NCBI GenBank assembly: GCA_963824275.1
Contig: CAWGOT010000010.1
Span: forward strand, 310,001 to 374,000
Length of the DNA: 64,000 nt
Origin: JANXQG01 sp963824275
GTDB taxonomy: Bacteria > Planctomycetota > Planctomycetia > Pirellulales > Thermoguttaceae
Direction of reading: 5' to 3'
Part shown: piece after piece, positions 42,095 to 51,050 of the stretch
How positions within the stretch are numbered: position 1 is the stretch's first letter
Layout of the letters: every line of letters starts with the position of its first letter
Made by a program: the position numbers and the translations under genes
Notes under the pieces: model-generated
The model's input: the letters and a program-made list of their open reading frames with translations, nothing else
Told to the model about the DNA's origin: nothing
Database searches by the model: none

Positions 42095-42532
42095 ATGACC
42101 ATGCAACCCGAAGTATCTCGGCAATACGCTCCGCGGCAGTTCAGTCTGGCCGGGCTGATGAGCTTCTTCTTGGCCTGCGGCCTGTACTTCGGCCTGCTGT
42201 CGGTGACTGCCGAGTTGATGAGCGCACGCCCCGGGTCCAATCCGGCCTTGATCGGGCGCGCAATCGGAACGGTCGTCATAAGCTGGGGCGGCCTATGGGC
42301 CCTGTATCGCTGCTGGAAACTGAAGGCTGCCTTAGTGATTCACTATACCGGCCCCTTTGCCTGCGGCATGTTGGGCCTGGCAATCCTCCCCTTCAGTCTG
42401 ATCGCCCATTCGGTAGGGGAGTCCGTGCTGGTATTTGTCCTCGTGTTCCTGTACGGCCCTTTCATCAGCGTGCTTTTCGGCTTTCCAGTCGTAGTCCTCA
42501 TGCTGATCTATCGCGTTCTCAGGCGGGATTGA
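42095..42532 (+). CDS. Four-helix membrane protein, unknown function
   Basis: 145 residues. APRQFSLAGLMSFFLACGLY opens the first helix with the QFSLxxLM variant of the planctomycete motif also seen at 3218 and 38634. Further helices are IGTVVISWGGLWALYRC, GPFACGMLGLAILPFSLIA and VLVFVLVFLYGPFISVLFGF. It is 23 bases after the signal peptidase stop, so possibly the last gene of that operon. No family beyond the motif was recognised. Confidence 0.62.
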   Translation: MTMQPEVSRQYAPRQFSLAGLMSFFLACGLYFGLLSVTAELMSARPGSNPALIGRAIGTVVISWGGLWALYRCWKLKAALVIHYTGPFACGMLGLAILPFSLIAHSVGESVLVFVLVFLYGPFISVLFGFPVVVLMLIYRVLRRD

Positions 42533-42657
42533 TCTTCTGAGGGCGTCCGCCTGTGCCGATTGTCTCGCCTCTGTGGGCATGAATGGGATTTATGCAACGG
42601 ATCGTTCAACAAAATGCTAGGCTTTGTTATCGCTACCCCTCGCATCACGGACCAAAC

Positions 42658-43056
42658 ATGCCCAGGCCAGAGATTGCCAAGATCATCCAACCGTTCGAGA
42701 ACGGGAAGCCCTCGACTCGCGAACCGGAACTGCGGCAATATCCGCGCCGGCCATACCCGGTGACGCAATTGGTGGCCTTTCACGAGGAAGGCCAGCAGCC
42801 GACGAAGGAGATGTTGCAGGCCGTGCGGTGCCACGACATTTCGTTGGGCGGCATAAGCTTCTTTCTCTCCGGCCCGCCCCCTCAGAAGCACTGCACGCTC
42901 GTCTTGGGACGCCCGCCCGGCTTGATCTTCGTGAGGGCCCGCGTGGCACACTGCGAGGCGCACGGCACTTCGATGCGGGAGTGGAAGGTGGGCTGCGAGT
43001 TCATCGAAAAGGCGGAATCGATGATCGCGATGGAAAGCGGCCACGACACTCCCTAG
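42658..43056 (+). CDS. PilZ domain protein
   Basis: 132 residues from ATG 42658. REPELRQYPRRPYPVTQLVA has the RRxxR-like start and CHDISLGGISFFLSGPPP the [DN]xSxxG motif that together bind cyclic di-GMP in PilZ domains. VRARVAHCEAHGTSMREWKV and GCEF complete the barrel. Single-domain PilZ proteins relay c-di-GMP to motility, matrix or secretion machines. The partner is not evident from neighbours. An upstream ATG at 42583 would add 25 unlikely residues. Confidence 0.82.
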   Translation: MPRPEIAKIIQPFENGKPSTREPELRQYPRRPYPVTQLVAFHEEGQQPTKEMLQAVRCHDISLGGISFFLSGPPPQKHCTLVLGRPPGLIFVRARVAHCEAHGTSMREWKVGCEFIEKAESMIAMESGHDTP

Positions 43057-43173
43057 GACCGGCAAAATAATCGCGTGGCCCTATCCGTCGGCGGCGGGGT
43101 TAAATAGGGTATAATTGTTGCTGTGGATACTGCGAGTGTTTCCATCCCTCCTCCTCGCATCAAGACATCGATC

Positions 43174-44406
43174 ATGGCCGACCATACCATCCGCAAGCTG
43201 TCGCACTCCGCGGTGGGTTACTCAGTCGTCGATTTGAACGACGTGCGGCATGTTTTCGCCGCGGCGACTCCCTGCAGCGGCACGACCTTCGACCAGCAGG
43301 CCGACGACGCCCTGCGGACGATTGCCGCTGTGACTCACGAGGAGGGCACGCGGGGATCGATCGTTCATCAAGCGGTTTTTCTGGCCGATATGGGGCACCT
43401 CGCCCGCTGCCAGCAGATCATGCGGGAGTTCTACGGCCCTGAGCTGCCGGCAACGAGTTACATTCCGCAGCCGCCGTGCGGGGGAAAATTGCTGGCCATC
43501 GAGGCGCTAGGCGTGGGGCAGGGCCGTGGCGAAGTACAAATCCAACGGGTTAGCGACGAGTTAGTCATCGCCCGCCATAATGGCATTGCCTGGGTGCATT
43601 GCACGAAAACCGTCCCTCAGGCCGAGCCGCGGCCGATTTATGAGCGGAGCCTGGGCGCTTTGGAGGACCTGTGCAGGACCTTCGGCAGCGTCAATGCGCG
43701 ATTCGACCAGGTGATCCGCACATGGTTCTACCTGGGCGGGATTTGCGAGAATTGCGAGAATGGCGGGCCGGTGCAGCGATACCAGGAGTTCAACCGCGCC
43801 AGGACCGATTTTTTCCGCAATATTCACTTCCTGAACGGCCGCGCTCCCACCGCACGACCGGGACGGGTCTATCCCGCAAGCACGGGCATCGGCACTGCCG
43901 GCAGCGGCATGGTGCTCAGCGCGATTGCCGTGGTTTCCGATCGCAGCGACATCCGGGCCCTGCCGCTGGAGAATCCGCGGCAAACGGCGGCCTATGATTA
44001 CGCGGCTACCCATAGCCCTGCGAGCCCCAAGTTTTCCAGGGCGATGGTCCTTTCGTGCGGCGCCTATACGACGATCATGATATCCGGCACGGCGAGCATC
44101 ACGCACTCGCAGACCCGCCATCCGGGCGACGCGGTCAAGCAGACCGGGGAGACGCTCGACAACATCACCGCTCTGATTGCCGAGGAGAATCTGGCCCGGC
44201 ACGGCCTGCCGGGGTTGGGCACATCGCTTGCCAGCCTGGGGTTCGCCCGTGTCTATATCAAGCGGCCGGAGGATTACACGGCCGTCCGTGCGATTTGCGA
44301 GCAGCGGTTGGGAAAGCTGCCGACGATCTATGCGATTGCCGACATTTGCCGGCCGGAATTATTGGTCGAGATTGAGGGCGTGGCGTTTTCACGCTTGGAG
44401 GCGTAA
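43174..44406 (+). CDS. Chorismatase/RidA-like protein (FkbO/Hyg5/XanB2-type)
   Basis: 410 residues. The C-terminal half is RidA-like and carries the signature of chorismatases: FDQVIRTWFYLGGICENCEN, RYQEFNRARTDFFRNIHFLN and VYPASTGIGTAGSGMVLSAI, then FSRAMVLSCGAYTTIMISGT with ASITHSQTRHPGDAVKQTGE. These enzymes hydrolyse chorismate to dihydroxycyclohexadienoate or hydroxybenzoates, feeding secondary metabolism or pigments; a plain RidA imine deaminase role is the alternative. The N-terminal half has the matching pseudo-repeat (RGSIVHQAVFLADMGHLARC). A TATAAT at 43110-43115 lies upstream. ATG 43174 is chosen; GTG 43123 is possible. It precedes the DUF1549 gene by one base. Confidence 0.65.
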   Translation: MADHTIRKLSHSAVGYSVVDLNDVRHVFAAATPCSGTTFDQQADDALRTIAAVTHEEGTRGSIVHQAVFLADMGHLARCQQIMREFYGPELPATSYIPQPPCGGKLLAIEALGVGQGRGEVQIQRVSDELVIARHNGIAWVHCTKTVPQAEPRPIYERSLGALEDLCRTFGSVNARFDQVIRTWFYLGGICENCENGGPVQRYQEFNRARTDFFRNIHFLNGRAPTARPGRVYPASTGIGTAGSGMVLSAIAVVSDRSDIRALPLENPRQTAAYDYAATHSPASPKFSRAMVLSCGAYTTIMISGTASITHSQTRHPGDAVKQTGETLDNITALIAEENLARHGLPGLGTSLASLGFARVYIKRPEDYTAVRAICEQRLGKLPTIYAIADICRPELLVEIEGVAFSRLEA

Positions 44407-44407
44407 C

Positions 44408-45994
44408 ATGTCGATCCACTTTGCCGCGATTCTCTTGGCAGTCGTGCTTGGCGGCCAACCGGCCCAGAGCGGAGCCGCGCGTCCGTTTGAGAGTCCCGCC
44501 GATTTGGCGCCGGCGGGCAAGATCGACGAACTGGTTTTCGCCCGTTTGCAGAAGCTGGGGCTGCAACCGTCGCCCCTCTGCTCCGACGCCGTTTTCCTCC
44601 GCCGCGCGTACCTCGACGTGATCGGCACGCTGCCGGCTGAGAAGGAGGCCAGGGAGTTCCTGGCGGACACGAATCCGCAGAAGCGGCGGCTGCTGATCGA
44701 CCGCCTTCTGGAGCGCGACGAGTTTGCCGATTACTGGGCCATGAAATGGAGCGATCTGCTGCGGGTCAAGGCCGAGTTCCCCATCAATCTCTGGCCCAAC
44801 GCGGCCCAGGCCTACTACCATTGGATCCGCACTTCGATCCGCGAGAACAAGCCCTACGACCGCTTCGTGCGGGAACTGCTCACCTCCAGCGGCAGCAATT
44901 TCCGCGTGCCGCCGGTCAATTTCTATCGAGCCGTCCAGAGCCGGCAGCCCACGGCGATCGCCCAGTCCGTGGCGCTGCTGCTGATGGGCGCGAGGGCCGA
45001 GAAATGGCCGCCGGACCGTCTGGCCGGGATGTCGGTCTTCTTCTCGAAGGTCGGCTACAAACCGACTTCCGAGTGGAAAGAGGAGATCGTCTTCTTCGAT
45101 CCGACCTTGACGCCCGCCAAACCGGCCGGCAAGAACGCCGCCGCGCCCGCGGCAATCTTCCCCGACGGCAAGGCGGCCGTCATTCCGCCCGATCGCGATC
45201 CTCGCGAGGTCTTTGCCGATTGGCTGATCGACGCCAAGAACCCCTGGTTCGCCCGCAACATCGTCAATCGCGTCTGGTACTGGTTCGAGGGCCGCGGCAT
45301 CATTCACGAGCCGGACGACATTCGCCCGGATAATCCGCCCAGCAACGCCGAACTGCTGGCCTTCCTGGAACACGAGCTGGTTGCTGCACACTACGACCTG
45401 AAGCACATCTACCGCCTGATCCTGAATTCGAAGACCTATCAGCTTTCGTCGTTGGCCCATGGCAACAAGCCGGAGGCTGAAGCGAATTTTGCCCATTATC
45501 CGCTCCGCCGCCTGGAGGCCGAAGTCTTGATCGACGCCATCTGCCAGGTGACCGGCACGACGGAGAACTATTCCAGCGCGATCCCGGAGCCGTACACGTT
45601 TTTGCCCGAGGGGAATCGCTCGATCGCCCTGCCCGACGGGAGCATTACCAGTCCGTTTTTGGAGGAATTCGGCCGGCCGCCCCGCGACACGGGCCTGGAG
45701 TCGGAGCGGAACGACCGCGTCACTGCTGCACAGCGGCTGCACATGTTGAATTCGACGCACATTCAGCGTAAACTGGCGCAAGGCCCGTGGCTTCAGAATA
45801 TGTTGGCCCCGCAACCAAAACCGCGGGCGCTGGTCGAAAGTCTGTACCTCACAATGCTCTCCCGCTTTCCCACGGAGGACGAAATGACCATTGCCCTGCG
45901 GTATATGGATCCCAGCAAGCGGGTGCGGCGCGAGGCGGTAGTCGATCTTGCCTGGGCCCTGGTCAACAGCGCGGAGTTCATGTATCGGCATTAG
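44408..45994 (+). CDS. DUF1549/DUF1553 exported protein
   Basis: 528 residues with a signal peptide (MSIHFAAILLAVVLGGQPAQ). The DUF1549 part has IDELVFARLQKLGLQPSPLC, DAVFLRRAYLDVIGTLPAEK and FADYWAMKWSDLLRVKAEFP. The DUF1553 part has DPREVFADWLIDAKNPWFAR, NIVNRVWYWFEGRGIIHEPD, LRRLEAEVLIDAICQVTGTT and MLNSTHIQRKLAQ. The pair is a planctomycete hallmark, almost always followed by a DUF1501 gene as here (21 bases). The function is not established; links to polysaccharide utilisation and extracellular redox have been suggested. It lacks its own cytochrome domain. Confidence 0.93.
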   Translation: MSIHFAAILLAVVLGGQPAQSGAARPFESPADLAPAGKIDELVFARLQKLGLQPSPLCSDAVFLRRAYLDVIGTLPAEKEAREFLADTNPQKRRLLIDRLLERDEFADYWAMKWSDLLRVKAEFPINLWPNAAQAYYHWIRTSIRENKPYDRFVRELLTSSGSNFRVPPVNFYRAVQSRQPTAIAQSVALLLMGARAEKWPPDRLAGMSVFFSKVGYKPTSEWKEEIVFFDPTLTPAKPAGKNAAAPAAIFPDGKAAVIPPDRDPREVFADWLIDAKNPWFARNIVNRVWYWFEGRGIIHEPDDIRPDNPPSNAELLAFLEHELVAAHYDLKHIYRLILNSKTYQLSSLAHGNKPEAEANFAHYPLRRLEAEVLIDAICQVTGTTENYSSAIPEPYTFLPEGNRSIALPDGSITSPFLEEFGRPPRDTGLESERNDRVTAAQRLHMLNSTHIQRKLAQGPWLQNMLAPQPKPRALVESLYLTMLSRFPTEDEMTIALRYMDPSKRVRREAVVDLAWALVNSAEFMYRH

Positions 45995-46015
45995 TTTTTC
46001 GAGAAAGGTCAAACT

Positions 46016-47370
46016 ATGTTCAACTTGGATGACTCTACCACCCGCCCGCCGCTCTCGCGTCGCGAAGCGGCCTGCCGGATGCTGGCGGGCACTGCCGGCC
46101 TGGTGATCGGCAGCCAGTTCGACCTCTCCTGCATGGCCGCGGAACCAGCCCCCAGTCCCAAGGCCAAGGCCAAAGCGGTGATCCAGATCTGGATGTGGGG
46201 CGGACCGCCGCACACCGATACCTTCGACCCCAAGCCGGCCGCGGGCTCCGACTATTCCGGTCCCCTCGACAAGCCCATCGAGACGAACGTCTCCGGCATT
46301 CGCATCAGCGAGCTGCTGCCCACGCTGGCCAAGCAGGCCGACAAGTACTCGATCATCCGCAGCATGACGCACGGCATCTTCGCCCACGAGACGGCCTCTT
46401 ATGCCACGCAGACGGGCCGCATGCCGGGCGACCGACAGGTCTATCCGACGGCCGGGGCGGTGGTTTCGCTCTTCCGCGGTTACGACGCCGGCTACAAGGG
46501 GCTCGTGCCGCCCTACATCGTGCTCACGGAACCGCAAGGACGATTCTCCGAGGCGGGCTTTCTGGGCATCCGCTACAAGCCCTTCGCCACCGGCGGCGAC
46601 CCTTCGCAGGCCCGCTTCGTCGTGGAAGGCGTAGTGGCACAGGGCATCTCCGACCAGCGGCAGAAGAACCGCCGCGAACTGCTCGAAGAACTCAATTCGC
46701 TCAAGCATGCCGCCGGGGGCGACTCGCGGCTGGCGAGCCTGCAGGATTCCGAAAAGCAGGCCTACGACCTGATCCTCGGCGACGCGGGAAAGGTCTTCGA
46801 CCTGACGCAGGAGAAGGACGAGGTCCGCGACCGCTACGGCCGCAACAAGTTCGGGCAATCGTGCCTGCTGGCCCGCCGGCTCGTCGAACGCGGCGTGCCC
46901 TACATTACGATCAACGACCCCGGCTGGGATACGCACAAGGAGAACTTCCAGGTCATGCGGCGGAAGCTGCCGCAGTTCGACAAGGGCGTGGCCAGCCTGT
47001 TGCAGGACCTTGCCGACCGCGGCCTGCTGCAGACGACGATCGTCTGGTGCGGCGGCGAATTCGGCCGCAAGCCCAAGGTCGATTGGGACGCCCCCTGGAA
47101 CGGCGGTCGCAACCACTGGGGCAAGGTCTTCTCGGCCGTCGTGGCCGGCGGCGGGTTCAAGGGCGGGCAGGTGATCGGCGCCTCCGATGCCAAGGGCGAG
47201 GAGTCAAGGACCGGCCCGTCTATCCCTGCGATGTCATCCGCAGCATGTACGAACTGTTGGGCATCGATACCGAAGCCAGGCTGCCACATCCGCTGGGCCT
47301 CGTCGCCCGCGTGAGCCCCTCGGCCGCCGACGGCATTCCGTCCGGCGGACGTCTGAAAGAGATCATGTAG
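46016..47370 (+). CDS. DUF1501 exported protein (sulfatase-like fold), frameshifted
   Basis: About 451 residues after repair. RPPLSRREAACRMLAGTAGL is a twin-arginine-like leader (RR followed by a hydrophobic stretch). VIQIWMWGGPPHTDTFDPKP, YSIIRSMTHGIFAHETASYA, RYGRNKFGQSCLLARRLVER, TINDPGWDTHKENFQVMRRK and IVWCGGEFGRKPKVDW follow, ending GRNHWGKVFSAVVAGGG. These are the DUF1501 motifs, an alkaline-phosphatase/sulfatase-like fold. A missing base near 47203 displaces the end (DRPVYPCDVIRSMYELLGID). It forms a unit with the DUF1549/1553 gene before it and the PPC protein after it. Confidence 0.92.
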
Positions 47371-47390
47371 GCGAAGGCGGCTGTAGAAGG

Positions 47391-47473
47391 CAGGGTGGGC
47401 CGAGTGGAGCGAGTCCCACCATGAACCGCGAAGAACCACGGCAATGGTGGGACTCGCTCCACTCGGCCCACCC
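47391..47473. repeat. Paired REP element, family A
   Basis: CAGGGTGGGCCGAGTGGAGC then GAGTCCCACCATG, followed by the inverted unit ATGGTGGGACTCGCTCCACT then CGGCCCACCCT: two units head-to-head, as in bacterial interspersed mosaic elements. Confidence 0.85.
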
Positions 47474-47508
47474 TCCTTGTCGGCCCAGTGCCACCCTCGG
47501 TGAAAACC

Positions 47509-49918
47509 ATGAACCGACTCCTTTCTCCTATCGTCGTGATCCTAACCGCCGTCTTGGCCTGTGCCGCCGCCCATGCCCAACAGCAACAGCAGCAGCCACC
47601 GCACATCGGCTATGTCTTTCCGGCTGGCGGAAGACAAGGCACGCAATTCGAAGTTCGCGTCGGCGGGCAATATCTTGTCGGCGCTGAGCAGCGCGTATGT
47701 TTCCGGGTCTGGCGTCCAGGTCAAGGTCGTGGAAGTCGTCAAGCCGATGACCCAGCAGGAGGCCAATGCAATTCGCGAGCAACTCAAGGCCCTGACCGCG
47801 CGGATACCGGCCGGCGCCGGCGGAGCGGGGAAACAGACCCCTCCAGCCGCGAAAGCGGCCCCCAAGACCGATAAGCCCGTCGCCACACCGGGCAAAGAAC
47901 CGGCTGCCAAGCCGGCCGCTTCTCCGGAAAAGACGGGTCCCTTGACCGCGGAAGAAATGCTCCAGGTCTTCGAGATCCGCAGGAAGTTGCAGAAGTTCGC
48001 CAACCGGCAGCCCAATCCGGCCATCTCCCAGACGGCGGTGCTGCAAATCACCGCGTCGCCCGACGCCGAACCGGGCGTCCGCGAGTTGCGGCTGGAAACG
48101 CCCTTCGGACTGTCGAATCCGTTGGTCTTTGAGATCGGCCGATTGCCGGAAGTCGTGCATCAGCCGCTCGACCCGGACGATCTTCCCGGGCAACTTCCGC
48201 TCCGCCAATTGCAGCCACAAGGGGCCCACGCCATGGGCCAGCAGCCGATCGTCGACGTGCAACTGCCGGCGGTCGTCAATGGGCAGATCCTCCCCGGGCA
48301 GGTCGATCGCTACCGCTTCGCGGCCAAGAAGGGACAGCAGTTGGTTTTCGCCGTCAGCGCCCAGCAGTTGGTGCGCTACATTGCCGACGCCGTGCCGGGC
48401 TGGATGCAGGCCGCGATCACGCTGCGCGATGCCGAGGGCAAGGAAGTGGCCTATGCCGGCAACTACCGCTTCCATCCCGATCCAGTGCTGCACTATGAAG
48501 TTCCTCGCGACGGCGCGTACGTCGTCGAAATCCACGACTCGGTCTTCCGAGGCCGCGAGGACTTTGTCTACCGCATGGCCTTGGGTGAGTTGCCGTTCGT
48601 CACCAGCATCTTCCCCCTGGGCGGCAAGGCAGGCCAGGAAGCCCGCGTCACCGTGCAAGGCTGGAACCTGCCCTCTGACAGCCTGAACGTCGATTCCCCA
48701 TCCAAGTCGGCGGGCATCGAACAGCTTGACAAGGAGCATCGCTCTTGGCCACTGAACCGTGTGCCGTTCGCGTGGGACTCGCTGCCGGAATGCTTCGAGC
48801 AGGAGCCCAACGACGCGCCGGAAGAGGCCCAACGGGTGACGCTGCCGATCATCGTCAACGGCCGCATCGATCACCCCGGCGACCGCGACGTCTTCCGTTT
48901 CGAGGGCAAGGCGGGGCAGGAGGTCGTGGCCGAGGTTTACGCGAGAAGGCTCGATTCACCGCTGGATTCGGTCCTCAAGCTGACCGACGCGAGCGGGCGG
49001 CAACTGGCCTTCAACGACGACCATGAGGACAAGGCCTTCGGCCTGGAAACGCATCATGCCGACAGTTGGCTGCGGGCCGTGCTGCCGTCGGCGGGCACGT
49101 ATTATCTGCACCTCTACGATGCCCAGAACCAGGGCGGTCCGGAATATGCCTATCGGCTGCGGATCAGCCCTCCGCGACCCGATTTCGAGCTCCGCATCGT
49201 GCCGTCAAGCGTCACCGTGCGGGCCGGCGCCGCGGTGCCGATCACCGTGCAGGCCCTGCGGCGCGACGGCTTTGACGGACCGATCCAACTAGAACTGAAG
49301 GACGCCCCAGCGGGTTTCCGCTTGAGCGGCGCGACGATTCCCGCTGGGCAGGAGAAGGTACGATTGACGCTCGCGGTTCCTCGCCCGCGACGGCCTCCCC
49401 TGGTGCTCCGCATGGAAGGCAGTGCGACGATTGCCGGCCAGGAAGTCCGCCGCCCGGCCATCCCCGCCGACGACATGATGCAGGCCTACTACTACCACCA
49501 TCTCGTTCCAGCGCAAGAGTGGCTGGTCGAGATCCTAGCCAACGGGCAGGCCACAATTCCGTTCACCCTTCGCGATTCCAAGGAGGTCAAAGTGCCTTCC
49601 GGGGGAACGGCGGAGATGCACTTCGTCGGGCCGCATGGTCCGCTGATGCAGACGGTAAAACTGACCTTGAGCGAACCGCCCGATGGCCTGTCGATTCAGA
49701 AGGTTGCCCTGAGCGATACGGGAGTGGACGTGTTGTTGCGGGCCGACGCCGCCAAGCTCAAGCCGGGCTGGAAAGGCAACGCGATCATCGAGGCCTCCGT
49801 TGAACGCACGACCGCCGCCACCGGCCCCAATGCCGCCAAGGCCAAGGCTGCGGCCGTGACGCGACGGGTCTCGCTCGGCATGCTGCCGGCGGCGCCGGTG
49901 GAAGTTGTGGAGAAGTAA
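47509..49918 (+). CDS. Exported PPC-domain protein, frameshifted
   Basis: About 800 residues after repair. The signal peptide MNRLLSPIVVILTAVLACAA ends AAHAQ. Next come PHIGYVFPAGGRQGTQFEVR and, after an indel near 47680, YVSGSGVQVKVVEV. A Pro/Ala/Lys linker follows. Two bacterial pre-peptidase-like (PPC) beta domains are then visible: VVNGQILPGQVDRYRFAAKK with QQLVFAVSAQQL, and PIIVNGRIDHPGDRDVFRFE with AGTYYLHLYDAQNQGGPEYA. The C-terminal part is immunoglobulin-like. This is the third member of the common planctomycete trio with DUF1549/1553 and DUF1501; likely an extracytoplasmic binding protein. Confidence 0.88.
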
Positions 49919-49926
49919 GTCACTTC

Positions 49927-50001
49927 GAAGCCCGACGCGCAAGCACGGAAGCGACGTCGATGACCGCGAGATACGCCGTCCTCGCTTCCGCGTCGGGCTT
50001 C
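49927..50001. repeat. Palindromic element, family F
   Basis: GAAGCCCGACGCG (49927-49939) and CGCGTCGGGCTTC (49989-50001), perfect 13-base arms. A related element is read through at the 3' end of the radical SAM gene (about 41039-41116). Confidence 0.82.
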
Positions 50002-50040
50002 CCTACCCCGAGAACCCGAACCGGCGTTGCCGACCACCGA

Positions 50041-50355
50041 TCAGTTTCGCGGGCCGTGAACGTACTTCCGCACCTGTGGTTCGTTATGCACCCGGTACTC
50101 GTTGCCGCCAAAGGCCAGAGTGTCGGAGTCCTTCAAGGTCGCACGCTTGACCCGCGATCCGTTGACGAAGGTGCCGCCCTTGCCGCCAAGGTCCCAGACG
50201 ACCAACTGGTTGTCGACCTGGCTGATCAGACAAAGATAACTGGGATCGATGTCGTCACTGGGAGTCTGCGCCAACGTCTCAGCGCTGATCACCGCGGGCA
50301 ATTCCGGAAGCACCATGTGACTCGTGCTGCCCGTGCCAATCAATTCTACGCTCAT
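50041..50355 (-). CDS. FHA domain protein
   Basis: 104 residues, essentially one forkhead-associated domain: TSHMVLPELPAVISAETLAQ, YLCLISQVDNQLVVWDLGGK, GGTFVNGSRVKRATLKDSDT and LAFGGNEYRV. The G-[GT]-x-[FV]-[VI]-N-G loop binds phosphothreonine. The usual GR and SR...H residues in the first loop are not clear, so phosphopeptide binding may be weak. Presumably part of Ser/Thr kinase signalling, abundant in planctomycetes. It stands alone, convergent with the PPC gene. Confidence 0.78.
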   Translation of the reverse strand: MSVELIGTGSTSHMVLPELPAVISAETLAQTPSDDIDPSYLCLISQVDNQLVVWDLGGKGGTFVNGSRVKRATLKDSDTLAFGGNEYRVHNEPQVRKYVHGPRN

Positions 50356-50383
50356 CCTGTCTCTCCAAGGCTAGTGGTGAAAT

Positions 50384-50477
50384 GGTAGAGTGGGCCGAGC
50401 GGGCGCCAGAAACAAGCTGGCCGCCGAATCCCGCCAGACAGACCGACAGGACTTGCCTAGGCCCGGCCCACTCTACC
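50384..50477. repeat. Palindromic element, family A variant
   Basis: GGTAGAGTGGGCCG (50384-50397) and CGGCCCACTCTACC (50464-50477), perfect 14-base arms separated by 66 bases. Confidence 0.78.
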
Positions 50478-50857
50478 AACCAATCCTCTTACGCAATTGC
50501 AATGCCAAGGTCTCAAAGGCAAGCAAATAAGGACCCCGGCGAGTAATTCTGCCCAGGAACCGTCCGCAAGACGCCACAAAATAGGGCACCAACCGACAAT
50601 TTGAGATCCCGCACAATATCGGCTTCAAGATGGCGACACGGCTGCAATTGTGACATTTTCGTAAAAACAGGCGTGCAGGCGCGACAAGAATGTCGTGGTC
50701 ATGGGTGGCATTATGTAGATCGTTAGATGGGGCACCTTGGAGTGCAACACGTTGCACCGTAGGACGGATTGCTAATCCGTCCCGGCAAACACGACCGATT
50801 GGCAATTTGTCCTGCGACCAACTGCACACGCTATGATTTTACGGCGCCCGCGCTCAA
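50478..50857. other. Intergenic region
   Basis: No credible gene in about 380 bases. It contains the family B palindrome at 50762-50782. A GTGCAACACGTTGCACCG stretch (50741-50758) is itself an inverted repeat. Confidence 0.5.
50762..50782. repeat. Palindromic element, family B copy 2
   Basis: GGACGGATT GCT AATCCGTCC, matching 8084-8104 except for the central three bases. Confidence 0.72.
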
Positions 50858-50976
50858 TATACCTCGCGCGGCCGAGGATGATACTAACCCGAAGCGTAAG
50901 CGAGGAACATAAGTCGTTTCCTCGCTTACGCCTCGGGTTAGTGTGAATCGTATCATTTCATCCCGCGCGAGGTATA
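50858..50976. repeat. Nested palindrome, family C copy 2
   Basis: Outer arms ATACCTCGCGCGG and CCGCGCGAGGTAT; inner arms GATACTAACCCGAAGCGTAA plus GCGAGG and their complement CCTCGCTTACGCCTCGGGTT plus AGT. Same two-level architecture as 37022-37130. Confidence 0.85.
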
Positions 50977-51050
50977 AACGCCGAAGGCGGGACCACGCCG
51001 GTTCGCGCGGCCGCGCCTTCGATCATTTCACGTTCCGAACGGATGCCGAT

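Noticed and set aside
44258..47116. A 952-codon open frame on the minus strand opposite the DUF1549/1553 and DUF1501 genes
   Set aside because: Its translation is composition-driven (Arg, Gly, Val, Asp), with no family motif, while the plus strand carries clear conserved domains throughout.
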